From assembly GCA_000497835.1 (NCBI GenBank), contig KI547164.1, positions 197,235-244,159 of the forward strand: 46,925 bases of DNA, written 5' to 3'. The stretch comes from a gamma proteobacterium L18 (GTDB lineage Bacteria; Pseudomonadota; Gammaproteobacteria; Pseudomonadales; Pseudomonadaceae). Below the pieces are notes generated by a model that ran no database searches, was not told the origin of the DNA, and saw only the letters and a list, made by a program, of their open reading frames with translations. Both the position numbers and the translations under genes were made by a program. Every line of letters begins with the position of its first letter. Within the stretch, counting starts at the first letter, position 1. This document shows, piece by piece, positions 1 through 7,826 of this stretch.

Positions 1-24
1 CCTCCCACAGTGTGTCCCCTAATT

Positions 25-101
25 CTGTAGCTGCCGCCAGGCTGCGTCCAGCCACACCACCGCGTTGCCTGCGGACGCAGCCTGGCGGCCGCTGCTACGG
101 G
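25..101. repeat. REPIN-like inverted repeat (TAGC-type)
   Basis: The arms read CTGTAGCTGCCGCCAGGC and, on the other side, GCCTGGCGGCCGCTGCTAC, so the stretch folds into one long imperfect hairpin. It lies just downstream of olsA. The same TAGCAGC/GCTGCTAC family recurs near 2755, 17264 and 27594. The first ten bases of the window look like the remnant of a second REP type (CTCCCACAG). Confidence 0.7.
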
Positions 102-102
102 A

Positions 103-873
103 TCAGGCGGCTTTGGATTGTTCGACGGCCTCGCCAAACAACGCCACCCGCACGGCCTCCTGCGCCTGATACGCCAACGCCGCGCGTTCCATGCCGGCAC
201 TGGCAATCGGCGCCAGCAGGTGAATTTCCACATCGCCCACGTCATTGCTGAACAGCCGCATCAGGTGCGAAAGCAGATCGTCATCGCCAATGAACGGTGC
301 CAGCGAATCAATCGCCCCGTCGCGCAGGTAACGAATGGCCACCGGCTGCAACGGCACCTCGGCTTCGATGGCACTCGCCAGCAGGCGCCCGTGGAAGGTA
401 CGCAGGCTTTGGCCGTCAGTGGTGGTGCCCTCCGGGAAAATCATCAACGAGGCCCGGCTACCCAGGTGTTGGGTCATCTGCCGGCGAATCAATTGGCTGT
501 CGCCCGAGCCACGGCGGATGAACAGTGTCCCCGCCTTCAGCGCCAGCCAACCGGCGACAGGCCAGGTGCGCACTTCAGCCTTTGACAAAAACGACAGCGG
601 CGCCAGTTGACCCAGCAAGGCGATGTCGGTCCAGGACACGTGGTTGCACACCCACAGCATCGGCTGCTGCGGCAACTGGCCGTGAACGGTGACACGGAAG
701 GGCAGGGCGTTGGTCAGCCGGCCCATGAAAAATCGTGACCAGCGCTGGCGACGGGTCATGGAATTGCGAATGCGCAGGCGCTCGTACAGGGTGAAGATCG
801 CTGCCATGCCCAGCCCCAGCGCCACTACCACAAGCACCCGGGCAATGCGCGCGTACACGCGCAGGCGTGCCAT
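103..873 (-). CDS. olsA: OlsA, lyso-ornithine lipid O-acyltransferase (PlsC family)
   Basis: A 256-residue membrane-anchored acyltransferase expected to add the second, ester-linked fatty acid to lyso-ornithine lipid at the inner membrane, completing a phosphorus-free lipid. A hydrophobic N-terminal segment lies at about residues 10-30. The PlsC family H-x4-D motif is NHVSWTD (H78, D83), and the FPEGT acyl-acceptor motif lies at 146-150. The ATG start shares one base with the stop codon of the upstream olsB, which fixes the start and indicates translational coupling. PlsC-type enzymes look alike (for example 1-acylglycerol-3-phosphate acyltransferases). The OlsA assignment rests mainly on the adjacent olsB and on the olsB-olsA order I remember from P. 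aeruginosa. Confidence 0.88.
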   Translation of the reverse strand: MARLRVYARIARVLVVVALGLGMAAIFTLYERLRIRNSMTRRQRWSRFFMGRLTNALPFRVTVHGQLPQQPMLWVCNHVSWTDIALLGQLAPLSFLSKAEVRTWPVAGWLALKAGTLFIRRGSGDSQLIRRQMTQHLGSRASLMIFPEGTTTDGQSLRTFHGRLLASAIEAEVPLQPVAIRYLRDGAIDSLAPFIGDDDLLSHLMRLFSNDVGDVEIHLLAPIASAGMERAALAYQAQEAVRVALFGEAVEQSKAA

Positions 874-1628
874 CAGACCGCTGCCTTGAAATGGCGGGCA
901 TAACGCGGGCACAGGTTCTCGCGCTTGAGCAGGATGAACACGTCGGCCACCTGGAATTCCTCGTCCCAGCACGGCTCGCCGCACACCTTGGCGCCCAGGC
1001 GCATATACGCCTTGAGCAGCGGCGGCATTTCGGCGATGACGTTGCTCGGTACCTCCATCTCGGGCAGCGGCTTTTTGGGTTCGGCGCGCAGGTGCTCGGT
1101 GCAAAGATAGCGTTCGCGCAGGCGCTGCATGATCGCCCGGGCCTGCACGCCGCCATCTTGCATGGGGATGCTGGCGCAGCCCATCAGGTAGCTGTAGCCG
1201 CCTTCGTTGAGCACTTCGGCCAACTCGCCCCACAGCACGGCGATGGTGCCGCCGTTGCGGTAGTCGGCGGCCACGCAGGTACGGCCGATTTCCAGGATCG
1301 GGCCTTGCAGGCCACCCAGGCCGTGGAGGCTGAATTCTTCTTCGCTGTAGAAACGCCCCAGGCTGTGGGCGGCGGTGTGGTCGAGCAGGCGGGTGGTGGC
1401 CACCAGCTCGCCAGTGCTCAGGTCGCGTACGCCAATGTGGCGGCAGTGCGCGTCGTAGTCATCCATGTCCAGGCCCAGTTCGGCGCCCTTGAGCTTGGCG
1501 TCGAACTCGCCGCTGAACACGTTGAAGCGCAGGCTCTGGGCTTCGCGAAGGGCTTCTTGGCCAGTCAGGCGTTCGGCTTGCAGGCGACGTTCGGTGCGTG
1601 TAACGCCAGATAGAGCGATCTGAGTCAT
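873..1628 (-). CDS. olsB: OlsB, L-ornithine N-alpha-acyltransferase
   Basis: A 251-residue GNAT-fold protein of the hemolysin-like OlsB family. It transfers a 3-hydroxyacyl group from acyl-ACP to the alpha-amino group of ornithine, the first step of ornithine-lipid synthesis in the cytoplasm. Visible family features are [10 protein letters not shown] near residues 33-42, the DDYDAHC segment, and [15 protein letters not shown] in the middle, which forms the GNAT core. It is the first gene of the olsB-olsA operon. In other bacteria this operon is induced by phosphate starvation through PhoB. I looked for a Pho box in the 130 bases upstream and found only a poor partial match, so regulation here is not shown by the sequence. 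Confidence 0.92.
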   Translation of the reverse strand: MTQIALSGVTRTERRLQAERLTGQEALREAQSLRFNVFSGEFDAKLKGAELGLDMDDYDAHCRHIGVRDLSTGELVATTRLLDHTAAHSLGRFYSEEEFSLHGLGGLQGPILEIGRTCVAADYRNGGTIAVLWGELAEVLNEGGYSYLMGCASIPMQDGGVQARAIMQRLRERYLCTEHLRAEPKKPLPEMEVPSNVIAEMPPLLKAYMRLGAKVCGEPCWDEEFQVADVFILLKRENLCPRYARHFKAAV

Positions 1629-1759
1629 TGCGAGTCTCCAAAAGCCAGCCCTGGGGTTGCGGCCGGTCGACTTTATTGGGCAATCTCAGCCTAGGTAGGC
1701 CCGGTGTCATCACCGTTAAGCTTTGGTGATGCTTGTATGACAGCCCCCAAGGAGTGCCC

Positions 1760-2653
1760 ATGTCCTGGCTCAAGTTGCTCAACGTGCATGAACGGTTGCC
1801 ATCGGCGGCCAACCTGACCGATACCTACGCGGCGTTGCTCGAACGCTTGGGGCCGGTGTCACCTTTCGAACTGGCGGTGCTGGGCGGGCAGGCCGTGGAC
1901 AGTCCGGGCCTGGCGTTTCTGGTCGGTTATCAGGCGGCGCTGCGGGTGTTGTGGCCCAGCGCGCCGCCCAGCCTGGGGGCCATCTGCGCCACTGAACAGC
2001 ACAGCCTGCGCCCGGCCGACCTGCAAACCCGGCTGAGCGAGCTACGCGTCAACGGGCGCAAGGACTTCGTCACCGCGGGCGACGCGGCCGACTGGTTGCT
2101 GGTAGCGGCGCGCAGCGAGGCGTCGGGGCAGGCACCGCGTCTGAATCTGGTGGTGGTTTACCCGGGCGAGCCGGGTGTGCGGCTTGAGCCTTTGCCGCCA
2201 ATCGCCTTGATGCCCGAGATCAGCCACAGTCGCCTGCATCTGGATGACGCCCTGTGCGAGCGCCTGGCGGGGGATGGCTGGGATGCTTATGTAAAGCCGT
2301 TCCGTAGCCTGGAAGACCTGTATGTATTGAGTGCGATGATTGCCTGGTTGTATGCCCGGGGGCAGGACAATGCCTGGCCGCAAGCGTTGCAGTTGCGGCT
2401 GGTGGGGCTGCTGGGCAGCTGTGCCGAGGCCACGCGCCAGTGCCCGGACGCGGCCACCAGCCATGTGTTGCTGGCGGGGATCTTCGAGCAGTTCGCGGCG
2501 CTGTCGGCGGACCTGGAGTCAGCATTCGCGAAGGGGCCGGAAGACTTGCTCACCACCTGGCAGCGCGACCGCGGCCTGCTGACCCTGGCCAGCGGCGCCC
2601 GCCACAAACGCCTGGAAAAGGCCTTGCAGGCACTACACACATCCCCTTTGTAG
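1760..2653 (+). CDS. acyl-CoA dehydrogenase-like protein, short and divergent
   Basis: A 297-residue protein. The ATG at 1760 is preceded by AAGGAG at 1749-1754, so the longer frame opening at 1733 is rejected. The segment RVNGRKDFVTAGDAADWLLVAA resembles the flavin-binding middle domain of acyl-CoA dehydrogenases, where a G-x-K-x-F-(I/V)-T-x-(A/G) strand is typical. The helical N- and C-terminal parts are also compatible with that fold. It is about 80 residues shorter than the usual 380, and I cannot identify the catalytic glutamate. It may therefore be a degenerate or specialised member. It is divergent from olsB, with 131 bases between the two starts. No substrate can be inferred. Confidence 0.72.
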   Translation: MSWLKLLNVHERLPSAANLTDTYAALLERLGPVSPFELAVLGGQAVDSPGLAFLVGYQAALRVLWPSAPPSLGAICATEQHSLRPADLQTRLSELRVNGRKDFVTAGDAADWLLVAARSEASGQAPRLNLVVVYPGEPGVRLEPLPPIALMPEISHSRLHLDDALCERLAGDGWDAYVKPFRSLEDLYVLSAMIAWLYARGQDNAWPQALQLRLVGLLGSCAEATRQCPDAATSHVLLAGIFEQFAALSADLESAFAKGPEDLLTTWQRDRGLLTLASGARHKRLEKALQALHTSPL

Positions 2654-2681
2654 CAGCGACTGTCTTGAAATGGTGTCGTCT

Positions 2682-2743
2682 GCATCGCGACTAAAGTCGG
2701 CTCCTACACCGTCCGTGGTAGGAGCCGGCCTTGGCCGCGATGC
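2682..2743. repeat. REPIN-like inverted repeat
   Basis: Arms TGCATCGCG...GGCTCCTAC and GTAGGAGCC...CGCGATGCA pair across a short centre. It is a Pseudomonas GTAGGAGC-type repeat in the gap after the acyl-CoA-dehydrogenase-like gene. Confidence 0.7.
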
Positions 2744-2754
2744 AGACGACGCCG

Positions 2755-2850
2755 GCCTGTAGCAGCTGCCGAAGGCGGCGTCTGGCGCACGCCGTCCATC
2801 AACTGAACCGTAGCGCCGGTGACGCGGCCTGGCGGCCGCTGCTACAGGGC
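2755..2850. repeat. REPIN-like inverted repeat (TAGC-type)
   Basis: Left arm GCCTGTAGCAGCTGCCG and right arm GCGGCCGCTGCTACAGGGC form an inverted pair separated by about 45 bases. It belongs to the same family as the copies at 25, 17264 and 27594, and sits directly after the repeat at 2682, so two REP families are stacked here. Confidence 0.68.
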
Positions 2851-2897
2851 ATTGCGCGTGCAAAGGATTGTCACATTGGCTGTCTACACTGCGCCGC

Positions 2898-3989
2898 ATG
2901 CGCAAACCCTGGTTACTTCTACTTGCCGTATTCGCCCTGCCAGCCTTCGCCGAAGACTGGCCCGGCGAGCAGTGGTCGCAAGACCTGCAAGCCCCAAGCC
3001 CTGCCTTGCAGGCCCTGACCGACTACGCCTTCCCACCCCGTAACGACGACACCCGCGCCGGTGTTCGCACTGACGCGCTGGTGGTCATCCGCGACGGCAA
3101 ACTGATTTACGAACGCTACGCCGCCCCCTTCACCGCCGACTCCCTGCACACCACCTGGTCGATCAGCAAAAGCCTGATGGCCTGTGTACTCGGCGTGGCC
3201 TTCGGCCAAGGGCGCTTTGATCTCGACGACCCGGTGGCCGAGCATTACCCCGCCATGGCCCGCCACCCAGGCATTCGCCTGGTCGATCTGCTGCACTGGG
3301 CTTCGGGCCTGGATTGGCAGGAAGACTACGAGTATGCCCCGCTGTATTCCTCGGTGGTGGCCATGCTCTACACCCGCGGGCGTGGCGACATGGCGGCCTT
3401 CACCGCCGGGCTGGACACCTTCGCCGCGCCTGGCCAGGTGTTTCGCTATTCCAGCGGCGACAGCAACCTGCTGTCTGCGGCCCTGGAACACATGGTCGGC
3501 GCCCACGACTACCCCGACTACCCCTGGCAGGCCCTGTTCCAGCCGCTGGGCATCGACCATGGCGTCTGGGAAACCGACACCCGTGGCACCTTCGTCGCCT
3601 CGTCCTACGCCTACCTGCGTGCCCGGGACCTGGCACGCGTGGGCTTGCTGATGTTGCGCGACGGTCGTTGGCACGATCAGCAACTGCTGCCCAGGGAGTG
3701 GATCGCCTTCAACCGCCGTCCCTTCGAACACGCCGTCGCCGAACCGGGCGAAGCCACCGGTGGCGGCCAGTGGTGGCTCAACCAGCCCGTCGGCAATGCG
3801 CCTCCGCCCTGGCCCGACGCCCCGGCACAGACCTTCGCAGCACTTGGCCACTGGGGCCAGGCGCTGTACGTGCTGCCCGAACAGAAACTGGTGATCGTGC
3901 GCTACGGCGATGACCGCGACGGCAGCTACCTGCACAACGAACTGCTCAAGCGCGCCCTGGCCGCGTTCGCCCCGGCGGTGCAACCATGA
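2898..3989 (+). CDS. exported serine hydrolase, beta-lactamase (class C-like) family
   Basis: A 363-residue protein. The chosen ATG at 2898 opens directly with a Sec signal peptide (MRKPWLLLLAVFALPAFA, cleavage expected after residue 18), so the protein is probably periplasmic. An earlier in-frame ATG at 2868 would only add ten residues. The S-x-x-K nucleophile motif is SISK (S88, K91). The second catalytic tyrosine is probably Y184 in the segment RYSSGDSN, and the WASGLDW segment is typical of 6-aminohexanoate-hydrolase-like esterases in this fold. Substrate is unknown; an esterase or amide hydrolase is more likely than a true beta-lactamase. Its stop overlaps the next start by four bases (ATGA). 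Confidence 0.85.
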   Translation: MRKPWLLLLAVFALPAFAEDWPGEQWSQDLQAPSPALQALTDYAFPPRNDDTRAGVRTDALVVIRDGKLIYERYAAPFTADSLHTTWSISKSLMACVLGVAFGQGRFDLDDPVAEHYPAMARHPGIRLVDLLHWASGLDWQEDYEYAPLYSSVVAMLYTRGRGDMAAFTAGLDTFAAPGQVFRYSSGDSNLLSAALEHMVGAHDYPDYPWQALFQPLGIDHGVWETDTRGTFVASSYAYLRARDLARVGLLMLRDGRWHDQQLLPREWIAFNRRPFEHAVAEPGEATGGGQWWLNQPVGNAPPPWPDAPAQTFAALGHWGQALYVLPEQKLVIVRYGDDRDGSYLHNELLKRALAAFAPAVQP

Positions 3990-4285
3990 AGCGCGGCGTG
4001 GCGACCCTCATCGTGCTGGCGGTGGCGCTGTCGGTCTGGCATGAGCGCGTGGCATTGTTTTCCTTCCCCGGCATTCTCAGCGCCTACAGCGCCAAGGAGT
4101 ATTGCTCGTGTCGGTATGTGATGGGCCAGTCGGACGGTTACTGCCGTGGCTACGTCAAGCAGTGGTTACCCTTGAGTAGCCTTGGGGATGATGCGGCGCA
4201 TGCCAGGGTGGTGGCGCGTGGCCTGGGGCAAAGCGCGACGGCCGTATGGGTGGGGCCGCGGCAGGGGTGTCGGTTGCTGCCGTGA
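3986..4285 (+). CDS. small membrane-anchored or exported protein with a Cys-rich segment
   Basis: A 99-residue protein translationally coupled to the preceding hydrolase by an ATGA overlap. It has one N-terminal hydrophobic segment (about residues 5-20), then a segment with three closely spaced cysteines (C-S-C-x11-C) and a fourth cysteine close to the C-terminus, which suggests disulfides in the periplasm. I do not recognise a family with certainty. Co-translation suggests that it assists the hydrolase or acts on the same substrate, but that is inference. Confidence 0.7.
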   Translation: MKRGVATLIVLAVALSVWHERVALFSFPGILSAYSAKEYCSCRYVMGQSDGYCRGYVKQWLPLSSLGDDAAHARVVARGLGQSATAVWVGPRQGCRLLP

Positions 4286-4300
4286 AGCCGCGAAGCGCAG

Positions 4301-5239
4301 TTATTCAGTGCGCTTCTGCTCAAGCCAGCGTTCGATGTAGGACAGCAATTGCGCCAGTCCTTGTGGGGTCGCCAGCATATTCATTGGGGTCTGGTTTGCG
4401 AGGTAGTCGTTCGGTGTTTCGAGCCATCTAAACGCGGCCCCTCTGCTCCCTTTAATCGGAATGGTCAGGTCAAGCACCTGCTTCAACTGTTGTGGATAGG
4501 GATACCAGGACTCTGGCTTCAGTGTGGCCTGTCTTCCTCCGGATACAATTCGCGGCAACTGAGAGGCTTCCAGCTCTTCGGTGGCTATCCTCATCCGGGT
4601 CCAATGAGCAAGATTGACCAGCTCGGTATTGGGTTGACGGTGCGCGCTGGTTGAAGGGATAACCAGCCCGATACGTACCTTGGTGGTGTTCCTGATCATC
4701 GCCAGCGCAGGTGCCAGATCGGTATCGTTGGTGGCGATGACCACCTGGTCCACATCGCCGCTTATTGCGTCGTGGTAAGCGTGCAACGCAAGGTTGACAT
4801 CGGATTGCTTCTCCTCGACCTTCCACGCCAACCCCGTTGCACACTCCTTGGGCGGCCGTTTCGGAGCAGAAGGGCATATGAGTCGCACCTTCATCGGGTT
4901 GACTGCGTAATAGCCCTCGATTAGCTCGATTCTCGGGCCGTGGAATTTGCGCAACGCGGAGTGATAGCGGGCCTGAGAGGAGACCGAGTCAGCGTCCTGC
5001 GCCACGCTTGCAACGATCTTGGCAGTGAAGAACTTGAGTGCTGGCGCGCATGCAACTCGTGAATGGCGGGTACGTCCAGAGCAATCAGTCGCATTGATGG
5101 AGGGAAGAATGTGCCGTTCGAATAACGCCAGGGGATCAAGCCACTTAAGCGATGTGTGGCGCAGGCAACCGTGGTAAAAGTTGTAACCGTCGATGTAAAT
5201 TCGAGTTCGCAAAGGCTCCAGCGCGGCAGATCCTTGCAT
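4301..5239 (-). CDS. NYN-domain (PIN-like) ribonuclease with C-terminal DUF2384/MbcA-ParS-like tail
   Basis: A 312-residue protein. The N-terminal NYN domain (about 11-215) shows the acidic sites expected of this PIN-like nuclease fold: D17 in YIDGYNFYH, D147 in KQSDVNLALH, and D172/D174 in TNDTDLAP. Residues about 258-307 (AAFRWLETPNDYL then QTPMNMLATPQG) match the pattern of the Xre/MbcA/ParS antitoxin C-terminal domain (DUF2384), which normally reads WL-x-x-PN...TP-x-x-LL-x-T-x-x-G. The start at 5239 is the first ATG after a hairpin with a T-run; a longer frame from 5386 would run through that hairpin and is rejected. The gene looks less GC-rich than its neighbours, suggesting acquisition. 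Its RNA target is unknown. Confidence 0.85.
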   Translation of the reverse strand: MQGSAALEPLRTRIYIDGYNFYHGCLRHTSLKWLDPLALFERHILPSINATDCSGRTRHSRVACAPALKFFTAKIVASVAQDADSVSSQARYHSALRKFHGPRIELIEGYYAVNPMKVRLICPSAPKRPPKECATGLAWKVEEKQSDVNLALHAYHDAISGDVDQVVIATNDTDLAPALAMIRNTTKVRIGLVIPSTSAHRQPNTELVNLAHWTRMRIATEELEASQLPRIVSGGRQATLKPESWYPYPQQLKQVLDLTIPIKGSRGAAFRWLETPNDYLANQTPMNMLATPQGLAQLLSYIERWLEQKRTE

Positions 5240-5256
5240 TGGCCAGGCTCCAGAAA

Positions 5257-5284
5257 CGAAAAAACCGACTTTCGCCGGCTTTTT
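5257..5284 (-). terminator. intrinsic-terminator-like hairpin in the NYN gene leader
   Basis: On the minus strand the sequence reads GCCGGC, GAAA, GTCGGT followed by TTTTTT, with A-run and T-run flanks. It ends only 18 bases before the chosen NYN start codon. It may terminate an upstream small transcript or act as an attenuator controlling the nuclease gene. Confidence 0.6.
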
Positions 5285-5456
5285 CCCCCTCAAACCAGAT
5301 GATCGTGCCACGCCGGTTAGGAGGGTTAGTTGTTGGGACAAAGTATCGCGCAGTGATGCGCCCGGATCAAGATGATAAAGGCCCACGACCGATCGCGGGA
5401 TGGTGAGTGTGTATCAAGATGAATCCTCGCCATCGGGGTCACTGTTTGCCAGCCTC

Positions 5457-5501
5457 CAACCTCCCGGTTAAGGTTGACCCGCCATCTGTAACCGGAGGTT
5501 G
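5457..5501. repeat. near-perfect inverted repeat between the NYN gene and the cls gene
   Basis: Arms CAACCTCCCGGTTA (5457-5470) and TAACCGGAGGTTG (5489-5501) pair with one bulge around an 18-base loop. It lies 36 bases before the cls start on the plus strand and at the head of the long NYN leader on the minus strand. It could be an operator or the first stem of a structured leader RNA. Confidence 0.55.
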
Positions 5502-5536
5502 CATGCTCCAATTCCTATTCCTGCGAGCCACCTGAC

Positions 5537-6694
5537 ATGGCCGGCCCTATCTTCCCCTGGCGCCCCGACAACCAGTTCGAACTGCTGATCGACGGCCCGG
5601 TGTTTTTCCCGCGCATGCTCGACGCCATCGCCAACGCGCGCCAGCAGGTGGACCTGGAGTTGTACCTGGTGGAATCCGGCCGCTGCGCCCAGGCGGTGAT
5701 CCAGGCGCTGGCCGAGGCGGCAGGGCGGGGCGTGACGGTACGTTGCCTGTTCGACGACTACGGTTCGCTGGCGCTGTCCAGCGAGCTGCGCCAGCGCCTG
5801 AGCGAGGCGGGCGTGGAGCTGCGTTGGTACAACCCCATGCGCCTGCGGCGCGGGCTGCGCAATTTGCGTCGCGATCACCGCAAGTTGCTGATCGTCGATC
5901 AGCAGTGGGCCACGGTGGGCGGCGCCGGGTTGACCGATCAATTCTGGCAACCCGACCAGCCCACCAGTGAGTGGCATGAGGTGATGGTGCAGATTGAGGG
6001 GCCATTGGTGGCGGACTGGCAAATGCTGTTCGACCGTCAGTGGCGGGCCAACCTGCGGCGCACGGCGTGGCGCCCGGCCACGCATTTCGGCTTGCCGCGT
6101 TTGCCACGGGTACCGGCCAGCGGCAGCGGGCTGGGCCGGGTGGCGTATGCCGATGCGCGTCAGCACCGCGACATCCTGCGGGCGCTGGTACGGGCCATCA
6201 ATAGCGGCAAGCAGCGCATCTGGCTGGCCACGCCGTATTTCCTGCCTACCTGGAAAGTTCGGCGTTCATTGCGCCGCGCGGCAGGTCGCGGTGTGGATGT
6301 GCGGCTGCTGCTGACCGGGCCGCGTACCGATCATCCGTCGGTGCGCTTTGCGGGGCATAACTACTACCCACGGCTGTTGAAGGCGGGCGTCAGCATCCAT
6401 GAATACCAGCCGTGCTTCTCCCATTTGAAGATGGTGCTGGTGGACGACTGGGTCAGTGTGGGCTCCTGCAATTTCGACCACTGGAACCTGCGCTTCAACC
6501 TGGAGGCCAACCTCGAAGCTGTGGACGTGAACTTGAGCGCCGCCGTACGCGACAGCTTCCTGCGCGACTTTCAGGCCAGTGTGCAGATCACCCTGGCCGA
6601 CTGGCAGCGGCGGCCGCTGTGGGGCAGGGTTCAGCAGCGCATATTTGGCTGGATGGATCGGTTGTCCATCGCGCTGTTTGGACGGCGGCAATAG
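5537..6694 (+). CDS. cardiolipin synthase-like phospholipase D family protein (ClsB type)
   Basis: A 385-residue protein with two HKD motifs, H114-x-K116-x4-D121 (DHRKLLIVD) and H296-x-K298-x4-D303 (SHLKMVLVDD), each followed by the usual G-(G/S) stretch, so the two-lobed PLD active site is complete. There are no N-terminal membrane spans, as in ClsB rather than ClsA. It probably makes cardiolipin or a related phospholipid by phosphatidyl transfer at the inner membrane. Length is close to the 413 residues of E. coli ClsB. It stands alone, about 100 bases from the next gene. Other PLD-family phosphatidyltransferases cannot be excluded. Confidence 0.88.
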   Translation: MAGPIFPWRPDNQFELLIDGPVFFPRMLDAIANARQQVDLELYLVESGRCAQAVIQALAEAAGRGVTVRCLFDDYGSLALSSELRQRLSEAGVELRWYNPMRLRRGLRNLRRDHRKLLIVDQQWATVGGAGLTDQFWQPDQPTSEWHEVMVQIEGPLVADWQMLFDRQWRANLRRTAWRPATHFGLPRLPRVPASGSGLGRVAYADARQHRDILRALVRAINSGKQRIWLATPYFLPTWKVRRSLRRAAGRGVDVRLLLTGPRTDHPSVRFAGHNYYPRLLKAGVSIHEYQPCFSHLKMVLVDDWVSVGSCNFDHWNLRFNLEANLEAVDVNLSAAVRDSFLRDFQASVQITLADWQRRPLWGRVQQRIFGWMDRLSIALFGRRQ

Positions 6695-6796
6695 CACGAT
6701 CCGATGAGTAGTACCCACGTATTACCCACCGGGACAGCAGCAGGACTACCTTGATAAGGGAAAGGTAATTCACCCCATTGAGAGGAGTACTACAGC

Positions 6797-7378
6797 ATGG
6801 CCGCGAAAAAGATCCTGATGCTGGTGGGCGACTACGTCGAAGACTATGAAGTGATGGTGCCGTTCCAGGCACTGCAGATGGTTGGCCATGTGGTACACGC
6901 CGTGTGCCCGGACAAGCAGGCAGGGCAAAGCGTGCGCACGGCCATTCATGACTTCGAGGGTGACCAGACGTACAGTGAGAAACCGGGCCACAACTTCGCC
7001 CTGAACTTCGATTTCGCCAAGGTCAGTGCCAGTGACTACGATGCCTTGGTGATTCCCGGCGGACGCGCTCCCGAATACCTGCGCCTGAATGCCAAGGTGC
7101 TGGAACTGGTGCAGGCGTTCGATCAGGCCGACAAGCCCATCGCCGCCGTCTGCCATGGCGCGCAGCTGCTGGCTGCGGCGGGTGTGCTGGAAGGTCGCGA
7201 GTGCAGCGCCTACCCGGCCTGCGCCCCGGAAGTGAAGCTGGCCGGTGGCCGTTTCATCGACATCGAGGTCACCGACGCCCATGTGCAGGGCAACCTGGCC
7301 ACCGCCCCGGCCTGGCCGGCCCACCCTGCCTGGCTGGCGGGCTTTCTCAAGCTTCTGGGTACCCAGATCATCCTGTGA
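6797..7378 (+). CDS. DJ-1/PfpI family protein
   Basis: A 193-residue member of the DJ-1/PfpI superfamily, which includes glyoxalase III/deglycase-like enzymes, stress proteins and peptidase-like proteins. The nucleophile elbow AVCHGAQ places the reactive cysteine at C119 next to H120. IPGGRAPEY (about 87-95) and the N-terminal acidic DYVEDYE segment (12-18) complete the expected pocket. An AGAGGAGT ribosome-binding site lies just upstream of the ATG. The ribbon-helix-helix gene follows after 10 bases, so the two are probably co-transcribed. A cytoplasmic carbonyl-stress role is plausible but not shown. Confidence 0.88.
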   Translation: MAAKKILMLVGDYVEDYEVMVPFQALQMVGHVVHAVCPDKQAGQSVRTAIHDFEGDQTYSEKPGHNFALNFDFAKVSASDYDALVIPGGRAPEYLRLNAKVLELVQAFDQADKPIAAVCHGAQLLAAAGVLEGRECSAYPACAPEVKLAGGRFIDIEVTDAHVQGNLATAPAWPAHPAWLAGFLKLLGTQIIL

Positions 7379-7388
7379 GGCATTGTGT

Positions 7389-7706
7389 ATGTGCGAGCTC
7401 TACGTAAAAGCCGACCCCATCCTCTACGAGTCCCGCACGCGCTCGCTGCGCATTCGCGGGGTGGTGACCACCTTGCGCCTGGAGAATCAGTTCTGGGACA
7501 TCCTCAGCGAGATTGCCGATGGCGATGGCATGAGCACCAACCAGTTGATCACCAAGCTGTATGAGGAAGTGATGGACTACCGGGGCGAGGTGGTGAACTT
7601 CGCCTCCTTCTTGCGCGTGAGCTGCATGCGTTACCTCAGTCAAGGGCGTGCCGTGACGCCGGTGCCGCGCGCCTCGACGGTGGTGCCCATGACCGCGCAT
7701 GCCTGA
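7389..7706 (+). CDS. ribbon-helix-helix domain protein
   Basis: A 105-residue protein whose segment SLRIRGVVTTLRLENQFW (about 20-37), followed by a helix-turn-helix pair ending in MSTNQLITKLYEEV, fits the ribbon-helix-helix family that is often annotated RHH_4. Such proteins usually bind DNA as dimers, although many members of this subgroup have no assigned target. It starts 10 bases after the DJ-1/PfpI gene. The C-terminal quarter looks disordered. A regulatory role in its own operon is inference. Confidence 0.8.
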   Translation: MCELYVKADPILYESRTRSLRIRGVVTTLRLENQFWDILSEIADGDGMSTNQLITKLYEEVMDYRGEVVNFASFLRVSCMRYLSQGRAVTPVPRASTVVPMTAHA

Positions 7707-7728
7707 GGCTGACGACGCCGCTCCTACA

Positions 7729-7758
7729 GGCCATGGTACGTTGCAACGTGCCATGGCC
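7729..7758. repeat. near-perfect 30-base palindrome
   Basis: GGCCATGG-T-ACGTT-GC-AACGT-G-CCATGGCC pairs over its whole length with a single T/G mismatch. It follows a REP-like GCTCCTACAG and comes after the ribbon-helix-helix gene, so it may stabilise or end that transcript; there is no T-run. Confidence 0.6.
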
Positions 7759-7777
7759 TGGGGGACCGAGGAGACAA

Positions 7778-7806
7778 TAAAAAGCCCGGCACACAGGCCG
7801 GGCTCT
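7778..7806 (-). terminator. intrinsic terminator of the fumarase gene
   Basis: Stem AGCCCGGC (7783-7790) and GCCGGGCT (7797-7804) around ACACAG, followed on the minus strand by TTTTTATTG. It lies 20 bases past the fumarase stop. Confidence 0.85.
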
Positions 7807-7826
7807 TCACCGCAAGGCGTTGCGCC

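Noticed and set aside
103..1233. A 376-residue extension of olsA into olsB
   Set aside because: The added N-terminus is arginine-rich shadow of olsB read in another frame; the coupled ATG at 873 gives the normal family length.
1629..1759. Pho box in the olsB promoter region
   Set aside because: GTGTCAT near 1704 is followed by no second half-site in register.
5240..5386. Longer NYN protein starting at 5386
   Set aside because: The added 49 residues are a translation of the leader and terminator hairpin, with no NYN-family resemblance.
7729..7758. Palindrome as terminator of the ribbon-helix-helix gene
   Set aside because: The hairpin is convincing but has no T-run, so it was listed only as a repeat.
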